Assembly: GCF_001299635.1 (NCBI RefSeq)
Contig: NZ_JRHN01000044.1
Coordinates: forward strand, 1-64,000
DNA: 64,000 nucleotides
Direction of reading: 5' to 3'
From: Clostridioides difficile
Lineage (GTDB): Bacteria; Bacillota; Clostridia; Peptostreptococcales; Peptostreptococcaceae
The notes under the pieces were generated by a model that was not told the origin of the DNA, ran no database searches, and was given only the letters and a program-made list of their open reading frames with translations. Shown here piece by piece: positions 27,502-38,321 of this stretch. The position numbers and the translations under genes were made by a program. Numbering within the stretch: position 1 is the first letter of the stretch; every line of letters starts with the position of its first letter.

Positions 27502-27673
27502 AATTATCACTCCAATTTAGAACTTTATATTATATATCATAGTTTATCTTATTTGATAACTCCTTATACTTTATGTCATTTCAAGGGACAAAACTTTTTT
27601 ACTATTGATTTTATAATCTATTTATATATAATTATTTGTAGGATAAATTTAATATCATAGGAGGAACAAAATT

Positions 27674-28618
27674 ATGGAACCATTATTTTTAAAACCTATT
27701 TTTATGGATAGAATATGGGGTGGTACTGCACTTAAAGATAAATTTAATTATGAAATAACTTCGCCAACAACTGGTGAATGTTGGGCTATAAGTTCTCATA
27801 AAAATGGAGATTGCTTAATAGAAAATGGAGAATACAAAGGCAAAAGTCTATCTGAATTGTGGGACAAAAACAGAGAATTATTTGGAAATACACCTGGAGA
27901 TAAATTTCCTTTGCTTACAAAAATATTAGATGCAAATGATAATTTATCCGTTCAAGTTCATCCAAATGATGAATATGCAAAGAAAAATGAAGGTGGAGAA
28001 TTAGGAAAAACAGAGTGTTGGTATGTAATAGATTGTTCTGATGATGCAGAAATTATAATAGGTCATAATGCAAAATCTCATAAAGAATTTGTAGATATGA
28101 TAAAGAATAATGAATGGGACAAACTGCTTAGAAAGGTTAATATAAAAAAAGGAGATTTTTTCTATGTTCCTAGTGGTACTATACATGCCATATGCAAAGG
28201 TACATTAATTTTAGAAACTCAACAAAATTCAGACACTACTTATAGAGTATATGATTATGATAGAACTGATAATTCAGGCAACAAACGTGAACTTCATGTT
28301 CAAAAATCCATAGATGTTACGAATGTTCCTCATATAAATCTTGATACTGATTATAAAACTGTATCAACATCAGACTTTAAATGTACAACATTTGTATCAA
28401 ATGAATTTTTTAGCGTTTATAAATTAGATATCTTTGGAAAATGTAATTTTACACACGATACACCTTTTTCCTTATATAGCGTATTGGAAGGTAATGGAAA
28501 ACTAATACACAATTCGGTAGAATATGATTTAAAAAAGGGTATGCATTTTATATTACCAAATAACTTTGGAGATTTTAGCTTTGAAGGTAATTTGGAGATT
28601 ATATGCTCTCATATTTAG
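27674..28618 (+). CDS. manA: Mannose-6-phosphate isomerase, class I
   Basis: ManA interconverts mannose-6-phosphate and fructose-6-phosphate. The 314-residue length fits the short Firmicute form. PIFMDRIWGGTALKDKF at the start, the zinc-binding VQVHPNDEYA (about 96-105), GKTECWYVID and VPSGTIHAI (about 158-166) are visible; Gln/His of the first, Glu of the second and His of the last are the ligands. AGGAGG precedes the ATG. It is a single-gene unit that diverges from the dipeptidase, and it could feed mannose taken up by a PTS into glycolysis. Confidence 0.95.
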   Translation: MEPLFLKPIFMDRIWGGTALKDKFNYEITSPTTGECWAISSHKNGDCLIENGEYKGKSLSELWDKNRELFGNTPGDKFPLLTKILDANDNLSVQVHPNDEYAKKNEGGELGKTECWYVIDCSDDAEIIIGHNAKSHKEFVDMIKNNEWDKLLRKVNIKKGDFFYVPSGTIHAICKGTLILETQQNSDTTYRVYDYDRTDNSGNKRELHVQKSIDVTNVPHINLDTDYKTVSTSDFKCTTFVSNEFFSVYKLDIFGKCNFTHDTPFSLYSVLEGNGKLIHNSVEYDLKKGMHFILPNNFGDFSFEGNLEIICSHI

Positions 28619-28633
28619 ATACAAAATATAACT

Positions 28634-28678
28634 AAAAATAGGCTATCATAATAGCTTAATTTATGATAGCCTATTTTT
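28634..28678. terminator. manA terminator, probably bidirectional
   Basis: Perfect 17-bp inverted repeat (aaaaataggctatcata 28634-28650 and its complement 28662-28678) with an 11-base loop and T-run, between manA (plus) and the histidine kinase end (minus). Confidence 0.9.
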
Positions 28679-28736
28679 TATAAAATACTTACTAAAACAT
28701 ATAGTATTTTGATTTAGAATTTGCTTATAAGAGTCT

Positions 28737-31475
28737 TTAATAATATATATCAGAAAATTCTATTTTTATTTTTTCTTCAATATTATAGATTCTCTTGTCT
28801 TCTGTATAATGTTCACTATTAAAACTCTTCATTGGAAGTGAAATCAAGAATTCTGTTCCTTTGTTTACTTCACTTATTACTTCTATATCTCCACCATGAA
28901 GACTTACTAGATTCTTAACTATAGCAAGCCCTATTCCACTTCCTTCAGTATTTCTAGATAAAGTCTTATCAACTTGTGAAAATTCTTCAAAAATCAATTC
29001 CAGTTTATCTTGAGGGATTCCAACTCCTGTATCCTTTACACTTATGATTACTTTATCTATTTTATAATAAATATTTACATATATCCATCCTCCATTGTCA
29101 GTAAACTTAATGCAGTTTGACAATAGATTCAATATAATTCTCTCAATTTCAACCTTGTCTATATAGACATTAATTTCTTCAAGCTCTGTATCAAACAGAA
29201 TCTTTATATCTTTTCTACTTGTATACTCTTCTATATTCATAAATAGGTCTTCTATTACAGATACAATATTGTATTTTGCAAGTTTTAATGTATAGAATCC
29301 AGACTCCATCTTTGTTAAATCTATAATATTATTTATTAGTCTTTGAAGCCTATAAGAGCTTTGTCTCACTAAATCTACATGAGATTTAATATTATTGTTG
29401 TAATCTTTTATCTTCTCACTTCTATAGAAAGAGTCTACTAATTGATTTGAACTTGATATAACATTTAGTGGAGTTTTTAACTCATGAGACATATTTGCAA
29501 AAAACTCAGTTTTTATTTTATCTGTTTTAAATCTTTCAAGCAGTTCTTTTTCTGCTTGTTCTGAATATTTTTTATGTGCCAAGTCTTTTATAATAAGCAT
29601 TATGTATCTAGTATTATATATAGCAAAAGGTAATGCACTTAATTCTACTTCCACTATATCATCATAACTATTTATCAACTCATACTCTAGTAAAGATATA
29701 CTCCTATTCTCATTTAAAACCTTAGACATATTATCAGTAAATTTCATTTTTTCTTCAGTATTTGCATTCATTAATAGCCTAATGTTAGAATCTTTTATAT
29801 CATCTATATTTGTAAAAGCTAACATATCTAAAAATGACTTATTTGCATAGTTTACACTCAAGTCATCTTTTAGTAAACATATCCCATCAGGTAATATATC
29901 TATAAATCTTGAATAAGATGATTGACTTTCTTCAAGTTTTATTTGAGATATTTTTCGAGAAGTAGTATCACGTATCACAATAATAGTTTTATCTGAACCT
30001 GCATTAGTATACTGAGAAAAACTCATTTCAACATACTTTACCTCACCATTTATTAAATACCTTTTTTCTGCACTTTCTTTGCCTTTACATATTGAAGAAA
30101 AATCAATACTTTCCAAATTATTTTTAAAAATTTCTCTACATGCATTATTCACATATATTTTGTTACTACCTTCGAGTACTACTATACCATCTCCAACACT
30201 TTCTAAAAAATCTCTACTTCTCTTATTGGCTTCAATAAGTTTACGTTCATATTCCTTTTTCTTAGTCTTATCTTTTAATACACATAATACCCCTTCTATT
30301 TGTGAAGTAATAATTAAAGGAGCAAATATAGCTTGATAAACCTTATTATCACTAGTATTAATAAACTTTTCCACATTCTTTTCATTGTCAAATACAGAAT
30401 GAATACTATCTATTAAATCGTGGAAATTTTTTATTTTATCACCTAATTTATCCTGTTCTTTATAATCTCCAAAAATATTTCTAAAACTCTTGTTTGCATA
30501 TGTAATTACTCCATCTTTACTAAACACAACTATGCTATTTACTGCAACATCCAAAGTAGATTGGAGTCTAGATTCTCTTTTTATAAGTATCCCTTTAAGC
30601 TCCTCTATCTTTTCTGTTTCATAAATTAGTTTTTTGTTTTTTTCTTTTAAGCTCTCCGTTTTTATTGTTAACTCTTCATTTGTATCATGCAATTCTAATG
30701 CTGTTTTCTTAATATTCTTAGATACTATGTAATTATATAAATAATATAAGGCTACATTTATTATTATCTGAGATAATATCTCCTCTATATGCCTATCAAC
30801 AATCACCATATGTAATAAATTTGGAGCCCTTGATAAGATTATTATTATTATTATTCTATTAAAAAACTTTTTCTCATTGTATTCCCATTTGCTTTCATTT
30901 GAACTTGAGTTTAATTCAATTCCACTTACAATAGCAGTAATTATCATGAATACAGATGTTATAACTCCTAAAGCATATTGTAATGCATCATTTTCTAGAT
31001 AATTAAACATTCTAGATATTATGAATAAAGATACTACAGTTAAAGTAATACTTGCTATGAATAAAACTACACTAGAGTTGATTTGTTTATTATCCCTAAC
31101 AAATTTAAAACTTAAGTATACACCAAGTATAGGAAATAAATCGGTTATTGCTGATATTGTGATATTAGTCTCAATCACAGACTCTGTTCTAATTCCCAAG
31201 CAATTAAATAAATATACACATTCTAATGCTCCAGTAGCTATAAAAATTAATCCTAAAAATGTAGAAAATGAATCTACTTTAAACTTAGTTGTATTAAATA
31301 TAACCATTCCTGTAGCTATTAAAAATGTAGCATATATTGCATGTAATAAAGTTTCATATTTATCTATATCTTTTATAATAAATAATAAAAGTACTGAGCC
31401 CATTATTATAAATAAAAGGCTCATGTCTTCTCTTTCTTTTATATCTGGATTTACATCAGGTATTATATTCTTCAA
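28737..31475 (-). CDS. ptpB: Orphan sensor histidine kinase with MASE3-like membrane part and PAS domains
   Basis: A 912-residue kinase. The first 260 residues form about eight membrane segments, then a coiled coil (about 262-305), three PAS-type domains (about 305-650) and the kinase core. The phospho-acceptor is His-664 in FFANMSHELKTPLNV, the N box is ILNLLSNCIKFTDNGG, and the G boxes are DTGVGIPQ and GSGIGLAIVKN. No response regulator is adjacent. Size, make-up and place upstream of selB fit CD2492 (PtpB), one of the C. difficile orphan kinases linked to Spo0A control and sporulation; this identity is from memory and context. The start is a TTG at 31475 with GAGGAAGTG upstream. Confidence 0.85.
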   Translation of the reverse strand: MKNIIPDVNPDIKEREDMSLLFIIMGSVLLLFIIKDIDKYETLLHAIYATFLIATGMVIFNTTKFKVDSFSTFLGLIFIATGALECVYLFNCLGIRTESVIETNITISAITDLFPILGVYLSFKFVRDNKQINSSVVLFIASITLTVVSLFIISRMFNYLENDALQYALGVITSVFMIITAIVSGIELNSSSNESKWEYNEKKFFNRIIIIIILSRAPNLLHMVIVDRHIEEILSQIIINVALYYLYNYIVSKNIKKTALELHDTNEELTIKTESLKEKNKKLIYETEKIEELKGILIKRESRLQSTLDVAVNSIVVFSKDGVITYANKSFRNIFGDYKEQDKLGDKIKNFHDLIDSIHSVFDNEKNVEKFINTSDNKVYQAIFAPLIITSQIEGVLCVLKDKTKKKEYERKLIEANKRSRDFLESVGDGIVVLEGSNKIYVNNACREIFKNNLESIDFSSICKGKESAEKRYLINGEVKYVEMSFSQYTNAGSDKTIIVIRDTTSRKISQIKLEESQSSYSRFIDILPDGICLLKDDLSVNYANKSFLDMLAFTNIDDIKDSNIRLLMNANTEEKMKFTDNMSKVLNENRSISLLEYELINSYDDIVEVELSALPFAIYNTRYIMLIIKDLAHKKYSEQAEKELLERFKTDKIKTEFFANMSHELKTPLNVISSSNQLVDSFYRSEKIKDYNNNIKSHVDLVRQSSYRLQRLINNIIDLTKMESGFYTLKLAKYNIVSVIEDLFMNIEEYTSRKDIKILFDTELEEINVYIDKVEIERIILNLLSNCIKFTDNGGWIYVNIYYKIDKVIISVKDTGVGIPQDKLELIFEEFSQVDKTLSRNTEGSGIGLAIVKNLVSLHGGDIEVISEVNKGTEFLISLPMKSFNSEHYTEDKRIYNIEEKIKIEFSDIYY

Positions 31476-31580
31476 TACTTTACACTTCCTCTTAATTAAT
31501 ATTTTATACTAATTAATTTATACGATACTCGACATTATAATTCCTTCTTTATACCTCAAAGCAAAAACAGACATTTTCCG

Positions 31581-33464
31581 CTAAAACAAAATTCTTTTGT
31601 TTTCTACTCTCTTAGTTATCTTGTTTCTATCGAAGTTTTCCAGTATAATCATACAATTTTTTCTACTAGAATCAATCAAATCTCTGTATTCTCCTAGTGT
31701 TATTTCTTTATTCTCTTTTATATAATTTATTAAGGTCTTCTTTGCATTTTCATAAATACCTTTGTCCATTATATACAAATCATCTAATTTCTCTACCTTA
31801 TTACCTATCATTGACTCTAATACTTCAGCATAGTTATTATTTCCTTCAGAAACTTCATCTATTGTCAATATCGAAGAAACTCCACATGATTTTAATCTTT
31901 TTTCTATCTTTTTTGCTATTTCTTTTTGTTTGTCATTTAAAACAACCTCAAAATCAAATAGGGATACTATATTATTTTCTATTTTTATGATATTTTCTGT
32001 AGATAATCTTTCTAACAAAATATCCATTTCTCTAGTCTTAAAATTACTTTCTATTTTAGACCTTACTTCTTCTTTTAATATTCCTTTTCTCAATCTATAT
32101 TTCTTATGGTATTCATTTAAAAGATTTACTATATTTTCTTTTAATTTATTATATTGATTTATATGCATATACATATTACCTATAATAAATACTTTACTTT
32201 CCGATATAAGTGTTTCAAGAGCTTTTTTTACATGCTCTTCATGGGCACCACTATAACTCATTATTTCTTTTATATTTGGATAATTTTTTAGGTTTCTTTT
32301 TAGATATTCTTCTATTATATCTTTAAGTTCGCCTTTTTCTTTTATTTTTAATGCTTCTATAACCTTTTCATCAAATCTCTTATGTTTTTTAGGAGATGGG
32401 TCGATTATTACACCTCCACCAATAGTTTCCATTGGAGAATATCGTCTAACTACAAAGGTATCACCTTTTTTGGACACTATACTTTCTTCAAGTCTTAACT
32501 GAACATAACCACTCTCTCCACTTTCGATTAACTCTTTATCTAATGGAACTGCTCTACAAAGTATTTCTCTAGTGCCATGATACAGTCTTAATCTATCCCA
32601 ATGTTTTAACCCTTTGTCTAAATGATTTACCAATGATAATTTCACATCTAGCATCATTGATTCTTCTAATGAATTTGGTGCAGCCAAAACATCTCCTCTT
32701 TTTATATCTTCAACTTTTACATTTGATATATTGATTGCTGTTCTTTGCCCTGCATAAGCTGTATCTTTATTCTCTCCATGAACTTGTATACTTCTTATCT
32801 TTGTTTTTAATACTTGTGGATATATAACCAAATCATCTTCTATACTTATCTTTCCTTCTATTAAAGTCCCTGTTATTACAGTACCAAATCCTTTTATTGA
32901 AAATACTCTGTCTATATTAAGTCTTGATGGAGAATTTTCGTTTTTATCTTCTATATCATCACTCATTTTATCTATTTTTTCAATAAGGGTATCTATACCT
33001 TTTTTAGATACAGAATCAACTTCAATTATTTCTGCGTTTTCAAGAAAAGTTCCTTTTATTTTCTCACAAATGTCTTCTTTTACCAATTCTCTAAATTCTT
33101 CGTCTACAGTATCAGACTTAGTTAGAACCACTATTCCATTTTTTATATTTAAAAAACTTAAAATATCCAAATGCTCAACTGTTTGTGGCATAACTCCTTC
33201 GTCTGCTGCTACAACAAGTAATACAATATCAAGACCAGATGCTCCAGCCAACATGTTTTTTATAAACTTCTCATGTCCTGGTACATCTACAATACCAGCT
33301 CTTTTCTTATTTGGTAAATCAAAATAAGTAAATCCTAAATTTATTGAAATACCTCTCTTTTTTTCTTCATCTAATGTATCAGTTTCTCTTCCAGTCAATG
33401 CTTTTATAAGAGTTGTTTTTCCGTGGTCAATATGACCTGCTGTTCCAATTACTACATTTTTCAT
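31581..33464 (-). CDS. selB: Selenocysteine-specific elongation factor SelB
   Basis: SelB carries Sec-tRNA to the ribosome at UGA codons that are followed by a SECIS hairpin. The 627-residue protein has an EF-Tu-like GTPase domain (G1 [14 protein letters not shown]3 [19 protein letters not shown]4 TKSD), two beta domains, and a C-terminal run of winged helices (about 380-627) that binds the SECIS. It is the last gene of selD-selA-selB, 74 bases after selA. selC is at 15697. Confidence 0.96.
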   Translation of the reverse strand: MKNVVIGTAGHIDHGKTTLIKALTGRETDTLDEEKKRGISINLGFTYFDLPNKKRAGIVDVPGHEKFIKNMLAGASGLDIVLLVVAADEGVMPQTVEHLDILSFLNIKNGIVVLTKSDTVDEEFRELVKEDICEKIKGTFLENAEIIEVDSVSKKGIDTLIEKIDKMSDDIEDKNENSPSRLNIDRVFSIKGFGTVITGTLIEGKISIEDDLVIYPQVLKTKIRSIQVHGENKDTAYAGQRTAINISNVKVEDIKRGDVLAAPNSLEESMMLDVKLSLVNHLDKGLKHWDRLRLYHGTREILCRAVPLDKELIESGESGYVQLRLEESIVSKKGDTFVVRRYSPMETIGGGVIIDPSPKKHKRFDEKVIEALKIKEKGELKDIIEEYLKRNLKNYPNIKEIMSYSGAHEEHVKKALETLISESKVFIIGNMYMHINQYNKLKENIVNLLNEYHKKYRLRKGILKEEVRSKIESNFKTREMDILLERLSTENIIKIENNIVSLFDFEVVLNDKQKEIAKKIEKRLKSCGVSSILTIDEVSEGNNNYAEVLESMIGNKVEKLDDLYIMDKGIYENAKKTLINYIKENKEITLGEYRDLIDSSRKNCMIILENFDRNKITKRVENKRILF

Positions 33465-33538
33465 TTTTTGCCCCCTATCAAAACTTCAATACTTCTAATT
33501 ACAAATTAAATTTGATATTAATATTACCTCAAATTTAT

Positions 33539-34951
33539 TTAATTAAAGGCTTTTCTTAATTCTTCAACTATTACATCAAACTCATCATCAAATATAGTTC
33601 TTACATCTAATACATATTTATTATCGTATACTCTAGCTATTATATGAGCTTCACTAAGTCTTAACTTCTTTTCTAAAGCTGACACATTCATATGTTCAGG
33701 AGTTATTGTTACTACCTTTGTACTTATAGTTTCAAGAGGCATAGAGCCTCCTCCCACTTGTGAAAATCCATCTTCTATATTTATAATTGCATTCAAATTT
33801 AATGCAGTTATTTTTTCAAATAGCCTATTTGCTTTTGCTTCTAATTCTTCTATTTTATATGTTAACATTTTTAAAGTTGGTATACTTTCTATTGCCTTTG
33901 TTTCATCTAAATACATTCTCAATGTTGCTTCAAGAGCACATATTGTAAGTTTATCAACCCTAAGAGCTCTAGTAAGCTGATTTTTCTTCATTTTTTCTAT
34001 ATATTCTTTTTTGCCAACTATAATCCCTGCTTGTGGACCTCCAAGCATCTTATCTCCACTAAATGTTACTACATCTGCACCTTGTCGTATAGAATCTAAT
34101 ACAGTTGGTTCATAAGATAACCCATATTTTGATAAGTCTATAAATACTCCACTTCCTAAGTCTTCTATTACAGGTAATTTATATTTTTTACCTAAATTAA
34201 CTAACTCTTCTATAGAAACACTCTCTGTGAATCCCATAATCCTATAGTTACTTGTATGAACTTTCATTAATACGTTTGTATCTTCTGTAATTGCCTCTTT
34301 ATAATCTTTTAAATGAGTTTTATTAGTTGAACCAACTTCAACAAGTTCTGCACCACTAAGAGCCATTATACTTGGAATTCTAAATGAGCCACCTACCTCA
34401 ACTAATTCTCCACGAGATACGATTGCTTCTCCTCCCTTAGCCATTGTGCTAAGTACAAGAAGTACTGCTGCTGCATTATTATTTACAACTAGTACATCTT
34501 CTGCACCTGTAAGCCTTTTTATTGTGCTAGTTAAATGAGAATATCTTGAACCTCTTTCTCCATTGTCCAAATCATATTCTAAGTTTGAATATCTTGAAGC
34601 AGCACACCATAATTCATCTTTTATATCTTCACTAAGTAAAGACCTCCCTAAATTTGTGTGAACAACTGTACCAGTTGCATTTATAACCTTTTTTAATGAT
34701 AGTGAATAATTTAATTTAACTCTGTCTATCGCAGATTCTATTATTTCATCAAACTCTATTGTTACAGAATTTGATGCATCTTCTTTCAATCTTAATATAA
34801 ACTGTCTTTTAAAATCGATTACTTCTCTAACAGATTCTAAAACTAAGCTTCTTGGATATTCATTTATTATTTCTACAATTCTATTATCACTTAATACTTC
34901 ATCAACTGAAGGTAACATTGCAAATAATTCTCTTTTGCTCAAAACAATCAC
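33539..34951 (-). CDS. selA: L-seryl-tRNA(Sec) selenium transferase
   Basis: SelA converts Ser-tRNA-Sec to Sec-tRNA-Sec using selenophosphate and PLP. The 470-residue length is typical. [17 protein letters not shown] (about 90-106), the glycine-rich GGPQAG region and the PLP Lys in [14 protein letters not shown] (about 297-310) are present. The GTG at 34951 and a TTG at 34942 both follow an AAGAG-like site; the TTG gives the usual MSKRELF start. It is 17 bases downstream of selD. Confidence 0.96.
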   Translation of the reverse strand: MIVLSKRELFAMLPSVDEVLSDNRIVEIINEYPRSLVLESVREVIDFKRQFILRLKEDASNSVTIEFDEIIESAIDRVKLNYSLSLKKVINATGTVVHTNLGRSLLSEDIKDELWCAASRYSNLEYDLDNGERGSRYSHLTSTIKRLTGAEDVLVVNNNAAAVLLVLSTMAKGGEAIVSRGELVEVGGSFRIPSIMALSGAELVEVGSTNKTHLKDYKEAITEDTNVLMKVHTSNYRIMGFTESVSIEELVNLGKKYKLPVIEDLGSGVFIDLSKYGLSYEPTVLDSIRQGADVVTFSGDKMLGGPQAGIIVGKKEYIEKMKKNQLTRALRVDKLTICALEATLRMYLDETKAIESIPTLKMLTYKIEELEAKANRLFEKITALNLNAIINIEDGFSQVGGGSMPLETISTKVVTITPEHMNVSALEKKLRLSEAHIIARVYDNKYVLDVRTIFDDEFDVIVEELRKAFN

Positions 34952-34968
34952 TCTTTCTCTATAATATT

Positions 34969-36015
34969 TTATAAAACGGTAATATATTTTTCCCCTTTTG
35001 GAACTACAGAACCTATAATTTTTGCTTCTATCGCTCCATTTAATTTCATATCTTTCACAAGTTCCTCTGCAAGTTCTTCTTTTACAGAAATTAATAATCC
35101 TCCTGATGTTTGTGGGTCGTATAAAATATCTTGAACTGCTACTTCCACATCTCCTACAACTTCTACATCTTTAGATACATAATGCATGTTTTTGTACATA
35201 CCAGCAGGTATAATTCCCATTTGTGCCATTTCTATTGCACCTTCAATAATTGGTACATGGTTTGATTCAATTTCAATACTTACTTCAGAAGCTTTAGCCA
35301 TTTCTAATGTATGACCAAGTAAACCAAACCCTGTTATATCTGTAACTGAATTTACATCAAATTTATCAAAACTCATTGCTGCGTATTTATTTAAATGTAT
35401 CATTATTTCTACTACTTTATCTGCTATGTGTTGTTCTACCATACCTTCTTTCATAGCAGTATTTAATACACCTACTCCAATTGGTTTCGTTATAATTAAC
35501 TTATCGCCAGGCTTTGCAGTAGCATTTGACAAAACTTTATCTGGATTTACAATTCCAGAAACTGAAAGACCATACTTAGGCTCCTTGTCATCTACAGTAT
35601 GTCCTCCAACTAAAAGTGCTCCACTTTCTTTTACTTTATCAAATCCACCTTTTAATATTTCTGCAAGCACATCCATATCATGGCATGATGGGAAACAAAC
35701 AATATTCATTGCAACCAAAGGTTTGCCTCCCATAGCATATACATCTGATAGAGAATTTGATGCGGCAATTTGTCCAAATACATACGGGTCATCCACCATT
35801 GGTGTAAAGAAATCCAAGGTCTGAATAAGTGCCATATCATCATTTAATTTATAAACAGCAGCATCATCCGCTGTATCTAATCCTACTAATAGGTTTTCTA
35901 TATTATCATTTTTAGGTAATTGAGATAAAACTGATGCCAGAACCTCTGGCCCTATTTTAGCGGCTCAACCACCTGCTGTTGTCATCTCTGTAAGTTTTTT
36001 TTGTTCTTTTTTCAT
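34969..36015 (-). CDS. selD: Selenophosphate synthetase, itself a selenoprotein (UGA-Sec at codon 17)
   Basis: SelD makes selenophosphate from selenide and ATP. Simple translation gives only the part from 35835, but the frame continues upstream through a TGA at 35967-35965 to an ATG at 36015 with GGAGG before it. The full product has 348 residues and starts [23 protein letters not shown], where U occupies the catalytic Cys/Sec place of the glycine-rich loop. A SECIS-like hairpin follows the TGA. Other motifs: ATP-binding [14 protein letters not shown] and ITGFGLLGH. It begins the selDAB unit; the cell therefore needs SelD to make SelD. Confidence 0.96.
35936..35967 (-). promoter_or_regulatory. 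UGA codon and SECIS element in selD
   Basis: On the minus strand the UGA is at 35967-35965. Fourteen bases later a perfect 6-bp stem, GCCAGA (35950-35945) and TCTGGC (35941-35936), holds the loop GGT. A GGU apical loop at this distance matches the bacterial SECIS form that SelB binds. Confidence 0.85.
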
Positions 36016-36106
36016 AAAAGTGCCTCCTTTACTAAATTTCCACATATACACACATATACATACATATTTATAATACCATATCTATAAGTAAGTTTTGTAT
36101 TATATT

Positions 36107-36811
36107 TTAGTCTACACAAATTAAATCTTTTATATTTTCATATTTTTTATCTCCAATACCATTTACATTTTTTATGTCCTCGATTGAATTAAATTGTCCA
36201 TTTTCTTCTCTATACTGCAAAATTTTATTAGCAGTAGCTTCTCCAACTCCAGGAAGAGAATCTAGTTCTTCTATTGTTGCTACATTTATGTTTGTTTTTT
36301 CTTCTTTAGATGCATTTTTATTATTTTTGGTTTTAGATTCTTTTTTTAATTCGTCGTTTTGATTTGGTTCATTGGAATCATTATTACTTGTCACAGATAC
36401 CATCTCCCCTATTTTAGGTATTATGTAATGTTGCTCATCTTCTAGCTTTATAGATAAATTAACTCCATTTAAATCGGCTTCACTTGTTGTTCCTCCTAAT
36501 AATTCTACAGCATCATAAAGTCTCTTATCTGTTTCTATGGTTACAATCCCTGGCCTATTTACTGCTCCACTTATGTATATAGTTATTTTTTTATTTTGAA
36601 CACTTTTATCTATGTCTTTGACTACTTTATTGTGACCATCCTCTTCAGTTTTAATTGAGTTGTCCACATTATGTTTTTTTTCATTAAGTGAATTTTTTTT
36701 ACTTACAACATAAATATTATCGTTAAAAATATTCGATTTATAAACGATTACTGAAGATAATATTAAAAAACAGAAAACAAAAAATGAAATAAACTTTACC
36801 TTTTTTTTCAT
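36107..36811 (-). CDS. comEA: ComEA-like DNA-binding protein (SLBB + helix-hairpin-helix)
   Basis: A 234-residue membrane-anchored protein: N-terminal membrane segment (about 5-24), SLBB domain (about 74-135; IYISGAVNRPGIVTIE), an acidic/Lys-rich linker (about 140-172) and a C-terminal double helix-hairpin-helix (about 173-234; INVATIEELDSLPGVGEATANKIL and NVNGIGDKKYENI) that binds double-stranded DNA. This is the ComEA layout, the surface receptor for DNA uptake. The window also has comEC and a ComEC-type nuclease-like lipoprotein, but no comGA or comK is seen. AAAGGAG precedes the start. Confidence 0.92.
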   Translation of the reverse strand: MKKKVKFISFFVFCFLILSSVIVYKSNIFNDNIYVVSKKNSLNEKKHNVDNSIKTEEDGHNKVVKDIDKSVQNKKITIYISGAVNRPGIVTIETDKRLYDAVELLGGTTSEADLNGVNLSIKLEDEQHYIIPKIGEMVSVTSNNDSNEPNQNDELKKESKTKNNKNASKEEKTNINVATIEELDSLPGVGEATANKILQYREENGQFNSIEDIKNVNGIGDKKYENIKDLICVD

Positions 36812-36890
36812 ATATTAACCACTCCTTTCTTTTAATTATTGACAAATATATGCTATACTAAAAGATGAATTTAAAATTTGGAGGTTCACA

Positions 36891-38186
36891 ATGAAAAGAA
36901 ATTTATCACTTTTATTAATCTGTTTATTGATATTCACTTCATTTTTAGGAAGTTCTAATATCTCTTTTGCAGATGATGAACCAGCTATAGTTGCCAAACA
37001 TGCAGTTTTAATGGACTATGAAACTGGAAAAATATTATACAATAAAGATGGAGATTCCAAACTTTATCCAGCTTCAACAACTAAAGCATGGACAGCTTGC
37101 ATAGTTCTAAAAAAGGTTAAAGATTTAAATCAAGTAATAGAGATTAAAAATCTACCTCAAATAGATGGTTCTAGTATGTATCTAAAAGAAGGAGAATCCT
37201 TTACTGTAAGAGAGTTACTAAATGCTCTTTTAGTTCATTCTGCTAATGATGCCGCTTTTGTATTAGCTAGATATGTGGGTGGTGGAGATGTACAAAAATT
37301 CGTTGACCTTATGAATTCTGAGGCAAAAAAAATTGGAGCTAATAATACTCACTTTAATAATCCTCATGGATTGCCTGACCCTAATCACTACACTACAGCT
37401 CATGATATGGCTCTTATAGCTAGAGAAGCCATGCATAATGATATTTTTAGACAAATTGTAAAGACTAAATCACTTAAATTTGAGGCTACAAAGGCATACC
37501 CTTATGAAAGATATTTTGTAAACACTAATAAGTTTTTGACATCACATGCTAAGATTACATATAAAGGTCAACCTATAGATATAAAATATGATATAGTTGA
37601 TGGTATAAAAACTGGATTTACTGATGCTGCTGGTAAATGTCTTTTATCTAGTGCTGTAAAAGATGAAAGAAGAGTTATCTCTGCTGTATTTAACTCAACT
37701 AATGCCGATTTATATTTAGACTCACGAATCTTGATTGATTATGGATTTGATAATTTTAAGTGTGCCACTATTGTTGATAAGGAAAAATATGCTGATACTA
37801 AAAAAGTATTATTTACAAAACAGCATGAATTAGTTTATGAACCAAAAAATAGTTATAAGATATTTTTAGGAAAAAATGAATCTCAAAGTAACTATGATGT
37901 TAAAACAGAACTAAACAAAATTGATTTACCTATAAAAAAAGGAGCTAAGGTTGGTACTTTAAATATATACAATGGTAATAAGCTAGAAAATAGTATAGAC
38001 CTAGTTGCAAAAAACAACCTTGACAGTAGTATTCCATTTATAACTAGTAATGATACTTTAATGACTTTAATTAAGATTGTTGCAGGAATTTTAGTACTTT
38101 TAATTTTATTTATAATAGCTTCAATCATCAAGAAGAAAAATAAAAAAAATAACAGAAAAAAATCCAAAAGAAATATGAAAAAATAG
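36891..38186 (+). CDS. dacF: D-alanyl-D-alanine carboxypeptidase (DacF/PBP5 type)
   Basis: A 431-residue penicillin-binding protein with signal peptide (about 1-27), the S11 peptidase domain with SxxK PASTTK (about 61-66), SAN (about 116-118) and KTG in DGIKTGFT (about 239-246), a beta domain, and a C-terminal membrane anchor (about 390-415) with a very basic tail. It removes the terminal D-Ala of peptidoglycan stem peptides. The C-terminal helix is a true membrane span rather than the amphipathic helix of PBP5. GGAGG precedes the ATG. It diverges from comEA. Confidence 0.92.
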   Translation: MKRNLSLLLICLLIFTSFLGSSNISFADDEPAIVAKHAVLMDYETGKILYNKDGDSKLYPASTTKAWTACIVLKKVKDLNQVIEIKNLPQIDGSSMYLKEGESFTVRELLNALLVHSANDAAFVLARYVGGGDVQKFVDLMNSEAKKIGANNTHFNNPHGLPDPNHYTTAHDMALIAREAMHNDIFRQIVKTKSLKFEATKAYPYERYFVNTNKFLTSHAKITYKGQPIDIKYDIVDGIKTGFTDAAGKCLLSSAVKDERRVISAVFNSTNADLYLDSRILIDYGFDNFKCATIVDKEKYADTKKVLFTKQHELVYEPKNSYKIFLGKNESQSNYDVKTELNKIDLPIKKGAKVGTLNIYNGNKLENSIDLVAKNNLDSSIPFITSNDTLMTLIKIVAGILVLLILFIIASIIKKKNKKNNRKKSKRNMKK

Positions 38187-38228
38187 TAATTATAAGAAAA
38201 AAATTAAATCTGTTTCTTCTTATAAAAT

Positions 38229-38310
38229 AGGTACTGTTATAGTAATATGTATTTAATTTATTGAGACAAGCTCTCAAGATTATTAAATATAAAATACTAT
38301 GACAGTACCT
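38229..38310. repeat. Long three-part hairpin between convergent genes
   Basis: An 82-base structure: outer 16-bp stem (aggtactgttatagta 38229-38244 / tactatgacagtacct 38295-38310, one G-T wobble), an inner 8-bp stem (38250-38257 / 38282-38289) and an apical 6-bp stem (ttgaga 38261-38266 / tctcaa 38272-38277). It lies 43 bases after dacF and 12 before the convergent DUF2325 gene end. Neither strand has a strong T-run. It could be a bidirectional terminator, a small structured RNA or a short inverted-repeat element. Confidence 0.75.
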
Positions 38311-38321
38311 TTAATTTAAAT

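Noticed and set aside
31021..31512. 163-codon plus-strand frame
   Set aside because: Antisense shadow of the membrane part of the histidine kinase; no ribosome site and codon pattern follows the other strand.
34969..35835. selD as a short gene starting at the internal ATG 35835
   Set aside because: It would lack the catalytic glycine-rich loop; the frame continues through UGA with SECIS to a good start at 36015.
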